In this document: positions 1-8,840 of the stretch, one piece after another
Numbering within the stretch: the stretch's first letter is position 1
Layout: the number at the start of each line of letters is the position of its first letter
Assembly (NCBI GenBank): GCA_030427925.1
Contig: JAUICJ010000004.1
Location: forward strand, 62,001 to 126,000
Length of the DNA stretch: 64,000 nucleotides
Origin: Bacteroidia bacterium
Lineage (GTDB): Bacteria > Bacteroidota > Bacteroidia > Flavobacteriales_D > Sanyastnellaceae
Direction of reading: 5' to 3'
Made by a program: the position numbers and the translations under genes
Notes under the pieces: generated by a model
Databases searched by the model: none
Told to the model about the DNA's origin: nothing
The model's input: only the letters and a program-made list of their open reading frames with translations

Positions 1-1
1 G

Positions 2-1753
2 GTTACGTGGTGGAATGAGGGGGAGGCCGTGGGATTTGGGGACTCGTTCATGCCCGATGCAGCAGGAACCTACCTTGTGGAAGTGTCCCATGCGGGGTGC
101 TCGGTCGAGGATGAAGTCGCGGTCGATTGGGTGCCGGATTACCAGCCGGATGGGGGAGCGAACCTGACCCTTTGCCAAGGAGAAACGGTGATCTTGGATG
201 CGGCCGATTCGAATTGGAATGGGGGGGAGGTGACTTTTGCTTGGCAAGGCGGGCCAAATGCCGCTTCGTGGGAAGTGGACCAAGCCGGCTCGTATGCCGT
301 GGACGTGATGGCAGGGGGGTGTCCGCACACGTTCGAAGTGGAAGTGGTGGCCTCGGAAGTGCCGGAGTTGGACTTGGGCCCCGAAGTCGCCCTGTGTGAG
401 GGCGAAGTTCAGGTCGTCAACAGCGGGGCTCCAGACGTCTTTACGAGCTGGTTGTGGAACGGAAATGCCCTTGTCGCGGGGGTGGCATCGGTCGCGGTGG
501 AGGAGGCGGGCACCTTGACGTGTTGGGTGGACGATGGGGTGTGCTCGGCTTCCGACGAAGTTGTGGTTTCCGAGTTGCCCGCTTTCGATGCCCAGTTGCC
601 GTTGAGCCTTTCTTTTTGCGCAGGCGAGTCGGCGACCCTCTTGGCCGCGGCCGGGGCGGACGCGTACGAGTGGGTGCTTCCCGATGCTTCGACCGCTTGG
701 GGCAGCTCCCTCTCGATCGATCAGCCGGGAACCGTCGTGCTGAACACCGACTACTTGGGCTGTGTGGCTTCGTTTGAAGTGTCCGCGGTGGAGGTTCCGC
801 TGCCTTCCGTTGACCTCGGCGAGGACATCGGGGTCTGTGAAGGAACCAACGTCGTGCTGGAGGTGAACGCCGACGTGGATTGGATCCAATGGAACGGGGG
901 CGCCGATGGGGCGTCGTTTGAGGTGCAGGAATCTTCTTTGGTTACCGTGGTGGTTTCTGCTTTGGGGTGCACGAACCAGGACGAAGTGCAGGTGGAATTT
1001 TATCCCACACCGGAATTTGATTTGGGACCGAATCAGAACCTGTGTGCGGGCGGCACGGCCCTGTTGGAGGCTGAAGGATTGCCAGCCGGAGCAACGCTCG
1101 ACTGGATCGGCATTGGATCGAATGCCAATCCATTGGTAGTGAACGCCTCGGGGACTTACCAAGCCGTGGCATCGTTGGGAGGATGCACCTTTGAGGACGA
1201 GGTGACCGTGCTTGTAGCGGCTGAGTACGACACCGGTCTTCCCGAGTTCGCGACGCTGTGTTCGGGAGAGGCCGATGCCTTGACGGCTGCACCAGCGGAC
1301 ACGTTGTTTGCGACCTGGTACGCTTGGTCTCCGGGGGGTGAGGGGTTGAGCACGCTGGTGGACCATGAAGGAACGTACACGTTCACGGCGGGCAACGCAT
1401 GCGGAACGTGGTCGCAAAGCGTCTTCGTCGAGGTGGAGGATTGCGCGTGCTCCCTGTTCGTTCCGAGTGCATTCACTCCAGACAACGACGGGCGCAACGA
1501 CCGGTTCATTCCTGAGTTTTCGTGCGAACCGACACAGTATTCATTCGAGGTGTTGGACCGTTGGGGCGTTCGATTCTTCTACACCGAGGACCCGAGCGAA
1601 GGTTGGTTGGGCCAAATCCCCGACGGCGAAGGCGATGACCACCCGTATTTCGGTCCGCAAGACCTCTACGTTTGGCGGGTCATCGCGGTGGTTGAGCGCG
1701 ATGGCGTTGCCCGCCATCAAGTCCACACCGGACAGGTGACGTTGTTGCGCTGA
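2..1753 (+). CDS. Large T9SS-exported surface protein, 3' part (type B sorting C-terminus)
   Basis: The frame is open through the left edge, so the true start lies outside the window; the GTG at 29 is only an internal codon. The visible part is a string of roughly 80-90-residue Ig/PKD-like modules. Each carries an LCxGE turn, a W-containing strand, a GTY/GSY strand and a Cys in the last strand, as in LDLGPEVALCEGE and VDLGEDIGVCEGT. The last ~100 residues (from about 482) read CSLFVPSAFTPDNDGRNDRF and continue through VLDRWG. This is the gliding-motility C-terminal / T9SS type B sorting domain, which directs export across the outer membrane. It is probably an adhesin-like cell-surface protein. 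The ligand is unknown. No operon partner is visible; glnS follows with its own promoter. Confidence 0.85.
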   Translation, partial: VTWWNEGEAVGFGDSFMPDAAGTYLVEVSHAGCSVEDEVAVDWVPDYQPDGGANLTLCQGETVILDAADSNWNGGEVTFAWQGGPNAASWEVDQAGSYAVDVMAGGCPHTFEVEVVASEVPELDLGPEVALCEGEVQVVNSGAPDVFTSWLWNGNALVAGVASVAVEEAGTLTCWVDDGVCSASDEVVVSELPAFDAQLPLSLSFCAGESATLLAAAGADAYEWVLPDASTAWGSSLSIDQPGTVVLNTDYLGCVASFEVSAVEVPLPSVDLGEDIGVCEGTNVVLEVNADVDWIQWNGGADGASFEVQESSLVTVVVSALGCTNQDEVQVEFYPTPEFDLGPNQNLCAGGTALLEAEGLPAGATLDWIGIGSNANPLVVNASGTYQAVASLGGCTFEDEVTVLVAAEYDTGLPEFATLCSGEADALTAAPADTLFATWYAWSPGGEGLSTLVDHEGTYTFTAGNACGTWSQSVFVEVEDCACSLFVPSAFTPDNDGRNDRFIPEFSCEPTQYSFEVLDRWGVRFFYTEDPSEGWLGQIPDGEGDDHPYFGPQDLYVWRVIAVVERDGVARHQVHTGQVTLLR

Positions 1754-1778
1754 CTGCCTCACCGGTGGGCAGAATGCG

Positions 1779-1787
1779 TACCTTTGC
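1779..1787 (+). promoter_or_regulatory. glnS promoter -7 box (TACCTTTGC)
   Basis: TACCTTTGC matches the Bacteroidota sigma-A -7 element TAnnTTTG and ends 3 nt before the glnS ATG. Transcription would start at or within a few bases of the start codon, so a leaderless mRNA is inferred. Confidence 0.65.
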
Positions 1788-1790
1788 GGC

Positions 1791-3491
1791 ATGTCAAAGG
1801 AAGGTCACAACGAAGCGCTCGAATCGGGAGCCGAAACGCGCAAGCCGCTCAATTTCATCGAGCAGAAAATCGAAGCTGATTTGGCTGCCGGCAAGCACGG
1901 AGGGCGCATTCACACCCGCTTCCCACCGGAGCCCAACGGGTACTTGCACATCGGTCACGCGAAGGCCATTTGCGTGAGCTTCGGTTTGGCCCAGAAGTAC
2001 GGAGGCGTGACGAACCTGCGCTTTGACGACACCAACCCAGAAAAGGAGGACACGGAATACGTCAACAGCATCCGCGAGGACATCGCTTGGCTCGGCTTTG
2101 AATGGAAAGGCGGGGAGTTCTACACGAGCGACTACTTCGAGCAGCTGTACCAAATGGCGCTTCAGCTGATCGATGCGGGCAAGGCCTACGTCGACGACCA
2201 AACCGCGGAAGAAATTGCCGCCCAGAAAGGCGCTCCGGGCACTCCGGGCACGCACAGTCCTTACCGCGACCGGTCGCCCGAGGAAAACCGCGCGCTCTTT
2301 GAACAAATGCGCGCCGGTGCATTCAAAGAGGGCGAACGCGTCCTTCGTGCGAAAATCGACATGGCGCACCCGAACATGCTCATGCGGGACCCGCTCATGT
2401 ACCGCATCAAGTACGCGCACCACCACCGCACGGGCGATGCATGGTGCATTTACCCCATGTACGATTTTGCTCACGGCCAAAGCGACTCCATCGAACACAT
2501 CACGCACAGCTTGTGCTCGTTGGAGTTCGAAAACCACCGACCGCTGTACAATTGGTTCATTGAACAACTCGGAATCTACCCGTCAGAACAAACCGAATTC
2601 GCCCGGTTGAACCTGAACTACACCATCATGTCCAAGCGCAAGCTGTTGCGCCTTGTTCAAGAGGGCGTGGTCGATGGGTGGGACGATCCGCGCATGCCCA
2701 CCATCAGCGGTCTGCGCCGCCGCGGATTCACGCCGGAGGCGATTCGAAATTTTGCGGACCGCGTGGGCTTGGCGAAGCGCAACAACGTCATCGACTTCAG
2801 CTTGCTTGAATGGGCCTTGCGCGATCACTTGAATCGGGTGGCTCCGCGTGCGATGGCGGTGCTGAAGCCGTTGAAGTTGGTGGTGGTGAACTACCCCGAA
2901 GGCCAAATCGAATGGATGCCCACCACCATCAACCCGGAAGATCCCGAGAGTGGCACGCGCACCATGCCGTTCGGTCGGGAGCTGTGGATTGAACAAGACG
3001 ATTTCCGCATCGAGGCGAACAAGAAGTGGTTCCGTTTGGCCCCGGGAAAAACCGTGCGCCTGAAAAGCGCGTTCATCGTGGAATACGTGGACCACGTCAC
3101 GAACGCGGAAGGTGAGGTGACGGAAGTGCATGTGAAGTACTTCGAGAACAGCCGCAGTGGAAGCGACACTTCGGGCATCAAAGCGAAGGGCACCCTGCAT
3201 TGGGTGGAGGCGGATCACGCTGTGGACGCGGAAGTTCGCCTCTACGACCGGCTGTTCAGTGTGCCATCACCGGACCAAGACGCCGACGTGGATTTCATGC
3301 AGTACGTGAACCCGAACAGCCTGGAGGTGTTGCACGGGGCGAAGGTGGAGCCGTACTTGGGCGATGCCGAATTGGGCGTTTCGTTCCAGTTCACGCGATT
3401 GGGCTACTTCACTCGGGATTCGAAGCACGGGCGCCCGGGCGCACCGGTGTTCAACCGCGCGGTGACGTTGAAGGACGGCTGGAAGGGCTGA
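1791..3491 (+). CDS. glnS: Glutaminyl-tRNA synthetase
   Basis: Class I aminoacyl-tRNA synthetase that charges tRNA-Gln in the cytoplasm. At 566 aa it has the usual bacterial GlnRS length. The Rossmann fold carries PPEPNGYLHIGHAKAI, with the HIGH signature at residues 53-56. The second ATP motif appears as IMSKRKL. The GlnRS-specific segment LRFDDTNPEKE follows the HIGH motif, and the C-terminal half is the anticodon-binding beta-barrel region. The E-rather-than-D context and the C-terminal barrel favour GlnRS over GluRS. The ATG at 1791 sits directly after a promoter box. The gene converges on the CCA-adding enzyme with a 1-bp gap and no obvious terminator between them. Confidence 0.97.
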   Translation: MSKEGHNEALESGAETRKPLNFIEQKIEADLAAGKHGGRIHTRFPPEPNGYLHIGHAKAICVSFGLAQKYGGVTNLRFDDTNPEKEDTEYVNSIREDIAWLGFEWKGGEFYTSDYFEQLYQMALQLIDAGKAYVDDQTAEEIAAQKGAPGTPGTHSPYRDRSPEENRALFEQMRAGAFKEGERVLRAKIDMAHPNMLMRDPLMYRIKYAHHHRTGDAWCIYPMYDFAHGQSDSIEHITHSLCSLEFENHRPLYNWFIEQLGIYPSEQTEFARLNLNYTIMSKRKLLRLVQEGVVDGWDDPRMPTISGLRRRGFTPEAIRNFADRVGLAKRNNVIDFSLLEWALRDHLNRVAPRAMAVLKPLKLVVVNYPEGQIEWMPTTINPEDPESGTRTMPFGRELWIEQDDFRIEANKKWFRLAPGKTVRLKSAFIVEYVDHVTNAEGEVTEVHVKYFENSRSGSDTSGIKAKGTLHWVEADHAVDAEVRLYDRLFSVPSPDQDADVDFMQYVNPNSLEVLHGAKVEPYLGDAELGVSFQFTRLGYFTRDSKHGRPGAPVFNRAVTLKDGWKG

Positions 3492-3492
3492 T

Positions 3493-4998
3493 TTACGCAG
3501 GCTTGCGCGGACGGCGGGGCCGCTTGCGCGGCTGCGCAGGCTCGGGTTTCTCCTCTGCGTTGGGGCGCTCCGGGAGTTCGTTCGGGTCCATCACCGCTTG
3601 CAGTCCCATCGCGGTTCCACGCTCAAGGAGCAAGGCCCGAGCGGCGCGTTGCTCGTTGGGGATGATGCCGTCGAGGATCGCTTCCTTGATGACGTTTTTC
3701 AGGTCGCCGACGGGGCGGCTCGGCGGAATGTCGAACAACTGCATGATGTCCTCTCCGCTGACTGGAGGCTGGAAGTTCCGCACGTGGTCTTTTTCTTCCA
3801 CCTCGCGCAACTTGATGATGACTTGGTCGTAGTTGGCCAAATAGCGCTTCACCTTCGCCTCGTTTTTCGAAGTGATGTCCGCGCGGCATAAAATCATCAG
3901 GTCATCGATGTCGTCCCCCGCCTCGAAAAGCAACCGCCGCACGGCGCTGTCCGTGATTTCATTCTTCGTCAAGGCGATGGGGCGCAAGTGGAGCAACACG
4001 AGCTTTTGAACATACCGCATCTTGCTGTCCATGGGGAGCTTCAGCCGCTTGAACAGCTTCGGCACCATCCGCGAACCGCGGTCCTCGTGGCCGTGAAAGG
4101 TCCACCCGGCTTCCGGGTGGAACCGCTTCGTCGGCGGTTTTGCGATGTCGTGCAGGATGGCCGCCCAACGCAACCACAGGTTGTCGCTGTGTTCGGCCAC
4201 GTTGTCGAGCACCTCGAGGGTGTGGTAGAAATTGTCTTTGTGGCCGATGCCGTTGCGCCATTCCACGCCTTGCAAGGCGACCATCTCGGGAAAAAATTCG
4301 TGGAGCAACTTCGACTTGAACAACAGCTTGAAGCCTGTTGAAGGCCGCGGAGCGCTGATGATTTTGTTGAGTTCGGTGTGAATGCGTTCGGAGGTGATGA
4401 TTTCCAAACGCCCTGCGTTCCGAGCAATCGCTTCGAAGCAGTCGTGCTCAATTTCAAACCCCAATTGGGTCGCGAACCGAACCGCTCGCAGCATGCGCAA
4501 GGGGTCGTCGGAAAACGTGACATCCGGATTGAGGGGCGTTCGGATGATGCCACGCTTCAAGTCGTTCAGTCCACCAAAGGGGTCCACCAAATCCCCAAAC
4601 GTTTCCCGGTTCAAGGACAACGCCAAGGCATTGATGGTGAAATCGCGGCGGTTTTGGTCATCGGTCAAGGTGCCGGGTTCGACCTCGGGGTTTCGGCTGC
4701 CGCGTGCGTAGGATTCCTTGCGGGCTCCCACGAATTCCACTTCCAAGTCGTTCCAACGGAACATCGCGGTGCCGTATGTTTTGAACACCGTGACGCGCCC
4801 TGCCTTCAGCGCAGCAGCCGCCGCCCGAGCCAGCTCAATTCCGCTGCCCTCGCAAACGATGTCGATGTCCTTGCTTTTGCGTTGAATGAGCAAGTCGCGA
4901 ACAAATCCGCCAATGGCAAATGCGCGCACGCCTTGTTCATCGGCGATCTTGCCGATTGCGCGGAACACGGGCAAATAAAGTTCAGAGGCGTAATTCAT
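3493..4998 (-). CDS. CCA tRNA nucleotidyltransferase / poly(A) polymerase family with HD domain
   Basis: Adds or repairs the 3' CCA of tRNAs, or a functional variant of that activity. The 501-aa protein has the class II nucleotidyltransferase head: GGFVRD at 30-35, the metal-binding DID at 44-46, and RRDFTINAL at 118-126. A tRNA-binding middle region follows. An HD phosphohydrolase domain contains LHDIAKP with the HD pair at 284-285. The tail is very basic and proline-rich (PRKRPRRPRKP), probably binding RNA. It is the last gene of a minus-strand block after tsaC. A promoter box lies in the 21-bp gap, so it can be transcribed alone. Poly(A) polymerase activity cannot be ruled out from sequence. 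Confidence 0.93.
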   Translation of the reverse strand: MNYASELYLPVFRAIGKIADEQGVRAFAIGGFVRDLLIQRKSKDIDIVCEGSGIELARAAAAALKAGRVTVFKTYGTAMFRWNDLEVEFVGARKESYARGSRNPEVEPGTLTDDQNRRDFTINALALSLNRETFGDLVDPFGGLNDLKRGIIRTPLNPDVTFSDDPLRMLRAVRFATQLGFEIEHDCFEAIARNAGRLEIITSERIHTELNKIISAPRPSTGFKLLFKSKLLHEFFPEMVALQGVEWRNGIGHKDNFYHTLEVLDNVAEHSDNLWLRWAAILHDIAKPPTKRFHPEAGWTFHGHEDRGSRMVPKLFKRLKLPMDSKMRYVQKLVLLHLRPIALTKNEITDSAVRRLLFEAGDDIDDLMILCRADITSKNEAKVKRYLANYDQVIIKLREVEEKDHVRNFQPPVSGEDIMQLFDIPPSRPVGDLKNVIKEAILDGIIPNEQRAARALLLERGTAMGLQAVMDPNELPERPNAEEKPEPAQPRKRPRRPRKPA

Positions 4999-5007
4999 GG
5001 CGATGCT

Positions 5008-5016
5008 GCAAAGGTA
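5008..5016 (-). promoter_or_regulatory. Promoter -7 box of the CCA-adding enzyme gene (TACCTTTGC)
   Basis: On the minus strand TACCTTTGC lies 9 nt before the ATG at 4998, inside the short gap after the tsaC stop codon. It gives the downstream gene its own, nearly leaderless, transcript. Confidence 0.6.
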
Positions 5017-5019
5017 GGG

Positions 5020-5607
5020 TTACGGGCGCAGCACCTTGAACCGCCCCTCTGCATCGAATTGCACCACCCACGATGGCGAACCCGGAGGGGCATCGCGCCG
5101 AAACGTCCCCACCGCGTCGACCGCTTCAATCAAGGAAGCAGGCACGTTGCCGAAGGTGCCATCGCTCGCCTCCCCGCTCCAATTCGCACTCGTCGAAGCC
5201 AACGGCTGATTCAATCCCCGCGCGATGAATTCCAAATACGGATCGTTCACTCGACGCACCCCAAGCGATCCGTCTTCCCGCACCATTCCCGCAGCCAATC
5301 CATGCCGCGGTCCAGCTTGCGCCACCACGGTCACAGGCCGATCGGACGCTTCCATCAACTCCCACGCGGATTCCGGCAGGTCCGGTAACAGGCGCTCCAT
5401 CAACGGGTCATCGGCGACCAGGGCCAAAAACGACTTCTCCTCAGGTCGCCCCTTCATCGCCGCCATCCGTCCCACCGCCTCCGGTTGGGTGGCATCGCAG
5501 GCCAAGCCCCAAACCGTGTCCGTGGACGTCAACACCACACCGCCCGAGCGCAAGACCCGGACCAACTCGATGGCCTCGGTTTTCCAATTTGGCTGCCGAT
5601 TGCTCAT
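5020..5607 (-). CDS. tsaC: L-threonylcarbamoyladenylate synthase (YrdC/Sua5 family)
   Basis: Makes threonylcarbamoyl-AMP from threonine, bicarbonate and ATP for the t6A37 modification of ANN-decoding tRNAs. The 195 aa cover one YrdC domain with no Sua5 C-terminal extension. Visible family features are [18 protein letters not shown] near the N-terminus, the [10 protein letters not shown] segment with the basic ligand-binding residues, and [11 protein letters not shown]. The start codon overlaps the purC stop as ATGA (5604-5607), implying translational coupling. The function is tRNA-related, like the CCA gene downstream. Confidence 0.93.
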   Translation of the reverse strand: MSNRQPNWKTEAIELVRVLRSGGVVLTSTDTVWGLACDATQPEAVGRMAAMKGRPEEKSFLALVADDPLMERLLPDLPESAWELMEASDRPVTVVAQAGPRHGLAAGMVREDGSLGVRRVNDPYLEFIARGLNQPLASTSANWSGEASDGTFGNVPASLIEAVDAVGTFRRDAPPGSPSWVVQFDAEGRFKVLRP

Positions 5608-6554
5608 GCGGGATTTTCGGCAATCCAGGATTCCACCGCCCGCTCCACGTCGCCGGCAGGGTCATCGGTTTGATGCCCTTCGAAAGGCATTCCCGTCACC
5701 CGTTCGAACAATTCGATGTACCGGCCGCTGACCACGCGGACAAATTCGTCGGGAAGGTCGGGCACGGTTTGGCCTTCTTTTCCCATGAAGTCGTGGGCCA
5801 TCAGCCACTCGCGCACGAACTCCTTGCTCAGCTGTGGCTGCGCTTCCCCCGCGGCTTGGCGCTCCTCGTATCCTTCCGCGATGAAGTACCGCGAACTGTC
5901 GGGCGTATGGATTTCGTCGATGAGCATGAGCTCCCCATTGCGCAGGCCAAATTCGTACTTCGTGTCCACCAAAATCAGTCCCTGTTCCGCTGCCATTTCG
6001 GTTCCGCGCGCGAACAATGCGCGGGTCACGCGTTCGAGCTCAGCATACCGTTCGGGCGACACGATGCCGCGCTTCAAAATGTCCTCCCGGCTGATGTCTT
6101 CGTCGTGTCCAGCCTCAGCCTTCGTAGCGGGGGTGATGATGGGCTCAGGAAAGCGATCGTGTTCCCGCATGCCCTCGGGCAGTTCCACCCCGCAGAGGAT
6201 GCGCTCGCCGGATTTGTAGGTCCGCCATGCATGGCCCGTCAAGTAACCGCGAATGACCATTTCGAGGCGAATGGGCTCGCACGTGTGCCCGATGGTCACC
6301 GAAGGGTGCGGCGTGGCCAACTTCCACGTTGGAACGATGTCCGAAACGGCGTCCAGGAAATGGCTCGCAATGCGATTGAGCACTTCGCCTTTGAAAGGGA
6401 TGCCCTGAGGAAGGATGACGTCGAATGCGCTGATGCGGTCGGAAACCACGGCGACCATTCGGCCGTGTTCCAACGTGTACATGTCGCGCACCTTTCCGTG
6501 GTAGGCGTGGGTTTGGCCGGTGAAGTTGAACCGGGTGGAAGAAAGCGTGTTCAT
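5604..6554 (-). CDS. purC: Phosphoribosylaminoimidazole-succinocarboxamide (SAICAR) synthase
   Basis: Condenses CAIR with aspartate using ATP in purine biosynthesis. The 316 aa from the ATG at 6554 begin [10 protein letters not shown]. Upstream in-frame codons run through a promoter box and lack family similarity, so they are excluded. Signature stretches are YHGKVRDMY (ATP loop), [21 protein letters not shown], the [16 protein letters not shown] region, and [11 protein letters not shown] with [11 protein letters not shown] near the C-terminus. The length matches the bacterial/plant-like type. It heads the purC-tsaC pair and overlaps tsaC by 4 nt. Confidence 0.96.
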   Translation of the reverse strand: MNTLSSTRFNFTGQTHAYHGKVRDMYTLEHGRMVAVVSDRISAFDVILPQGIPFKGEVLNRIASHFLDAVSDIVPTWKLATPHPSVTIGHTCEPIRLEMVIRGYLTGHAWRTYKSGERILCGVELPEGMREHDRFPEPIITPATKAEAGHDEDISREDILKRGIVSPERYAELERVTRALFARGTEMAAEQGLILVDTKYEFGLRNGELMLIDEIHTPDSSRYFIAEGYEERQAAGEAQPQLSKEFVREWLMAHDFMGKEGQTVPDLPDEFVRVVSGRYIELFERVTGMPFEGHQTDDPAGDVERAVESWIAENPA

Positions 6555-6570
6555 GGCGGGAATCGAGGGC

Positions 6571-6579
6571 GCAAAGGTA
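6571..6579 (-). promoter_or_regulatory. purC promoter -7 box (TACCTTTGC)
   Basis: Minus-strand TACCTTTGC lies 16 nt upstream of the purC ATG, in the 34-bp gap after the phoH stop. It supports the ATG at 6554 as the start, because longer frames would read through the promoter. Confidence 0.6.
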
Positions 6580-6588
6580 GGTTGGGCG

Positions 6589-7620
6589 TTAAGATTTCGA
6601 GGCATCGGAAGCCTCGGAGTTTGCGCTGCGCGCGGCGCGGCGTGCAGCGGCGCGCGATTGCTCTTCGCGTTCGATTTCGGCATCGGTGCGCTCAAAGGCT
6701 TGAATGACGGCTTGGACCAGCCGGTGGCGAACGACGTCATCGCCGGTGAGCGCAATGAATTGCAGGCCTTCCGTGGCCTTCAGCGCGCGCTGGGCGTAGG
6801 CCAAACCGCTTTGCTGTTTGCGCGGCAGGTCCACTTGGGAGGCATCGCCCGTCACCACGAATTTCGCGTCGCGGCCCATCCGGGTCAGGAACATTTTCAT
6901 CTGGGCCACGGTCGTGTTTTGGGCTTCATCCAAAATCACGAACGCCTTGTCCAGCGTGCGCCCGCGCATGAACGCCAACGGCGCCACTTCGATGACGCCC
7001 TTTTCCATGTGGTCGGCCAACTTGTCGTGCGGCAACATGTCGAACAGCGCGTCGTACAAGGGCTGCAAGTACGGGTCGAGCTTCTCCTTCAAATCGCCCG
7101 GCAAGAAGCCGAGGTTCTCGCCGGCTTCCACGGCGGGGCGGGTGAGGACGATGCGCTTGACGCGCTTATCCTTGAGGGCGGCGACGGCCATGGCGACCGC
7201 GGTGTAGGTCTTGCCGGTTCCCGCGGGGCCGATGGCGAAGACCATGTCGTGGGCCCGGATGGCCTCGACGAGTTTATGCTGGTTCGGCGTGCGGGCGGCA
7301 ATGCGCGTTCCGCCAACGCCGTAAACGATGGTGTCGTCTTGTCGTGCCCGGCTCATGACGTCACCGGTTTCCGCTTTCAACAGGCGCATGACGTCGTCTT
7401 CATCGATGCGCTGGTACCGCTCAAGGTGCCAAATCAAGAGGTTCACCACCTCCTCGAAGCGCCCCAAATCCGTTTTGGCCCCTTTCGCGCGGATCAAATT
7501 GCCGCGAGCGACCAAGTTCAACGTGGGAAAGTGGGCCTTGACCTGCCGCCAATTGGCCTCATCCTTGCCCATGAATTCCATCGGATTGACGGATTCAAGC
7601 GAAATCTCGAGTTGTTGCAT
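6589..7620 (-). CDS. phoH: PhoH family ATPase
   Basis: Cytoplasmic P-loop ATPase of the PhoH/YbeZ family, associated with RNA metabolism and ribosome or phosphate-stress functions. The protein is 343 aa from the ATG at 7620. Walker A is GPAGTGKT, Walker B is VILDEAQN, and the family motif [19 protein letters not shown] lies between them. The VVTGD sensor segment also follows as [12 protein letters not shown]. The N-terminus has the RNA-binding-like NLVARGN region. The tail is rich in Arg/Glu/Ala and probably disordered. The upstream in-frame codons to 7653 cross the promoter box and are rejected. The gene is divergent from the SAM hydrolase gene with a 34-bp shared promoter region. Confidence 0.94.
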   Translation of the reverse strand: MQQLEISLESVNPMEFMGKDEANWRQVKAHFPTLNLVARGNLIRAKGAKTDLGRFEEVVNLLIWHLERYQRIDEDDVMRLLKAETGDVMSRARQDDTIVYGVGGTRIAARTPNQHKLVEAIRAHDMVFAIGPAGTGKTYTAVAMAVAALKDKRVKRIVLTRPAVEAGENLGFLPGDLKEKLDPYLQPLYDALFDMLPHDKLADHMEKGVIEVAPLAFMRGRTLDKAFVILDEAQNTTVAQMKMFLTRMGRDAKFVVTGDASQVDLPRKQQSGLAYAQRALKATEGLQFIALTGDDVVRHRLVQAVIQAFERTDAEIEREEQSRAAARRAARSANSEASDASKS

Positions 7621-7626
7621 GTGAAA

Positions 7627-7651
7627 GCAAAAATAGGTTTCCCACCTTTGC
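7627..7651. promoter_or_regulatory. Divergent promoter region: phoH (TATTTTTGC, minus) and SAM hydrolase (CACCTTTGC, plus)
   Basis: Minus-strand TATTTTTGC is at 7627-7635, 6 nt from the phoH ATG. Plus-strand CACCTTTGC is at 7643-7651, 3 nt from the GTG at 7655. The two -7 boxes are 7 bp apart, so RNA polymerase binding in one direction should exclude the other. Confidence 0.5.
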
Positions 7652-7654
7652 ATT

Positions 7655-8458
7655 GTGCCGATTGTGACCTTGACATCCGATTACGGGGAGGGAAGTCCCC
7701 ACATCGCTCAATTGAAAGGGGCGTTGCTGAGCCGTGCGCCGCAGGCCACCCTCGTGGACGTGACGCACAGTGTCCGCAAGTTCGATCCGCTTGAGGCGGT
7801 CTTTCACTTGCGCCAAATTGCGCCCGAATTCCCCGATGAGACCATTCACCTGATGTGCGTGAAGGTGGCTTGCAACCGTCCTTTGCGCTTGGTGAAGTAC
7901 CGGCGACAGTACTTCCTCGGCGCGGACAACGAGGCGTTCGGATTGTTGTTCGATGAGGGGGAACCCCTGCTCGCATTCGACCTTTCAGCAGTGCGCAGTG
8001 AGCGGCCGTTGCCGACGTTTCCAGAGCGGGAGTGGTTCGTTCCTGCTGCCGCTCATTTGGCCAACGGCGGAGCCCCTGAACTCTTGGGCCGCGTTGCGCC
8101 GCCTTTGCAGCCCGGAGCGTGGATTCCGCCGCGCGTAGAATCGGATGCGCTCATCGGTCGCGTGCTGTACATCGACCACTATGGAAACGCGGTCACCAAC
8201 ATCACCCGCGAGGTGTTCGAACGCGTCGTCGGAGAGCGGTCGTTTTTGATTCCGATGCGTTCCACGCGCATGGATTTCCGGAAGGTGCACGCGCATTACG
8301 ACGACGTGAGCATCGGCGACAGCGTGGCCTTGTTCAATGCCGCCGGTTACCTGGAACTGGCGATGAACAACCAATCCGCACCCGGAGGGAACGGAGGCGC
8401 AGATGCCTTGCTCGGATTGTTCCGGGACCAAGATGTACGAATTGAATTCACCTCCTGA
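7655..8458 (+). CDS. S-adenosylmethionine hydrolase (DUF62/SAM hydroxide adenosyltransferase family)
   Basis: Members of this family (SAM-dependent chlorinase, fluorinase and the common hydroxide adenosyltransferase) cleave SAM to adenosine and methionine. The 267-aa protein starts with TLTSDYGEGSPHIAQLKG, which holds the Asp that contacts the ribose. It retains VDVTHSV and LYIDHYGNAVTNIT, typical of the ordinary water-using members. Nothing suggests halogenase activity. The start is probably GTG at 7655, directly after a promoter-like box. Its stop overlaps the next gene by one base (TGATG). Confidence 0.9.
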   Translation: MPIVTLTSDYGEGSPHIAQLKGALLSRAPQATLVDVTHSVRKFDPLEAVFHLRQIAPEFPDETIHLMCVKVACNRPLRLVKYRRQYFLGADNEAFGLLFDEGEPLLAFDLSAVRSERPLPTFPEREWFVPAAAHLANGGAPELLGRVAPPLQPGAWIPPRVESDALIGRVLYIDHYGNAVTNITREVFERVVGERSFLIPMRSTRMDFRKVHAHYDDVSIGDSVALFNAAGYLELAMNNQSAPGGNGGADALLGLFRDQDVRIEFTS

Positions 8459-8781
8459 TGGAAATCACCCCGAATGCACACCATCCCGTTTTGCGTGTTG
8501 TGGACATGGTGTTCCACGCAAGCGAGGCCCCCGCATTCTTGGAGCTGTTCGCGAAGTACCAGCAGGCCATTTCGGAACAGCCCGGATGCGGAGGCGTCAT
8601 CTTGGTGGAGCGGGAGGTGGAGGCTCCCCATGAGGTGGGCTTCAGCACCGTGAGCCGTTGGCGAAGTGAGGCGGATTTGGACGCTTACCGGCGTTCGGAA
8701 TTGTTCGGCGTGGTTTGGCCTGCAACCAAGCGCTTGTTCGCGCGATCTCCACGGGCCACGAGTTATGCACGGAAAATGTGA
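8458..8781 (+). CDS. Small antibiotic-biosynthesis-monooxygenase-like (dimeric alpha/beta barrel) protein
   Basis: This 107-aa soluble protein fits the ABM/dimeric alpha-beta barrel pattern. It has a first strand (VLRVVDMVFHAS), a helix (APAFLELFAKYQQAIS), then CGGVILVEREVE and a VSRWRSEADLDAYRRSELF segment. In such families this layout gives small oxygenases, heme-degrading enzymes or ligand-binding dimers. No metal- or heme-specific residues decide which. It is translationally coupled to the SAM hydrolase gene upstream. That pairing may be just operon packing. Family placement is moderate, function unknown. Confidence 0.65.
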   Translation: MEITPNAHHPVLRVVDMVFHASEAPAFLELFAKYQQAISEQPGCGGVILVEREVEAPHEVGFSTVSRWRSEADLDAYRRSELFGVVWPATKRLFARSPRATSYARKM

Positions 8782-8825
8782 ACACTCGGCCTCGAAGTGA
8801 TTGCACAAGGCTGGCCCTCGGTCGT

Positions 8826-8834
8826 TAATTTCGC
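8826..8834 (+). promoter_or_regulatory. gldFG promoter -7-like box (TAATTTCGC)
   Basis: TAATTTCGC, a TTCG variant of the TAnnTTTG box, ends 6 nt before the ATG at 8841. It again implies a very short or absent leader. Confidence 0.45.
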
Positions 8835-8840
8835 GCTACC

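Noticed and set aside
4378-5388. Long plus-strand open frame over the CCA and tsaC genes
   Set aside because: It is antisense to two well-supported genes, has no family similarity, and its codon use is that of a shadow of a GC-rich gene.
6520-7794. Plus-strand frame of ~424 codons over purC/phoH/SAM hydrolase
   Set aside because: Antisense to phoH, which has clear Walker motifs; no protein family fits.
7655-8458. Fluorinase or chlorinase identity for the DUF62 gene
   Set aside because: No halide-specific loop can be seen, and ordinary hydroxide adenosyltransferases are far more common.
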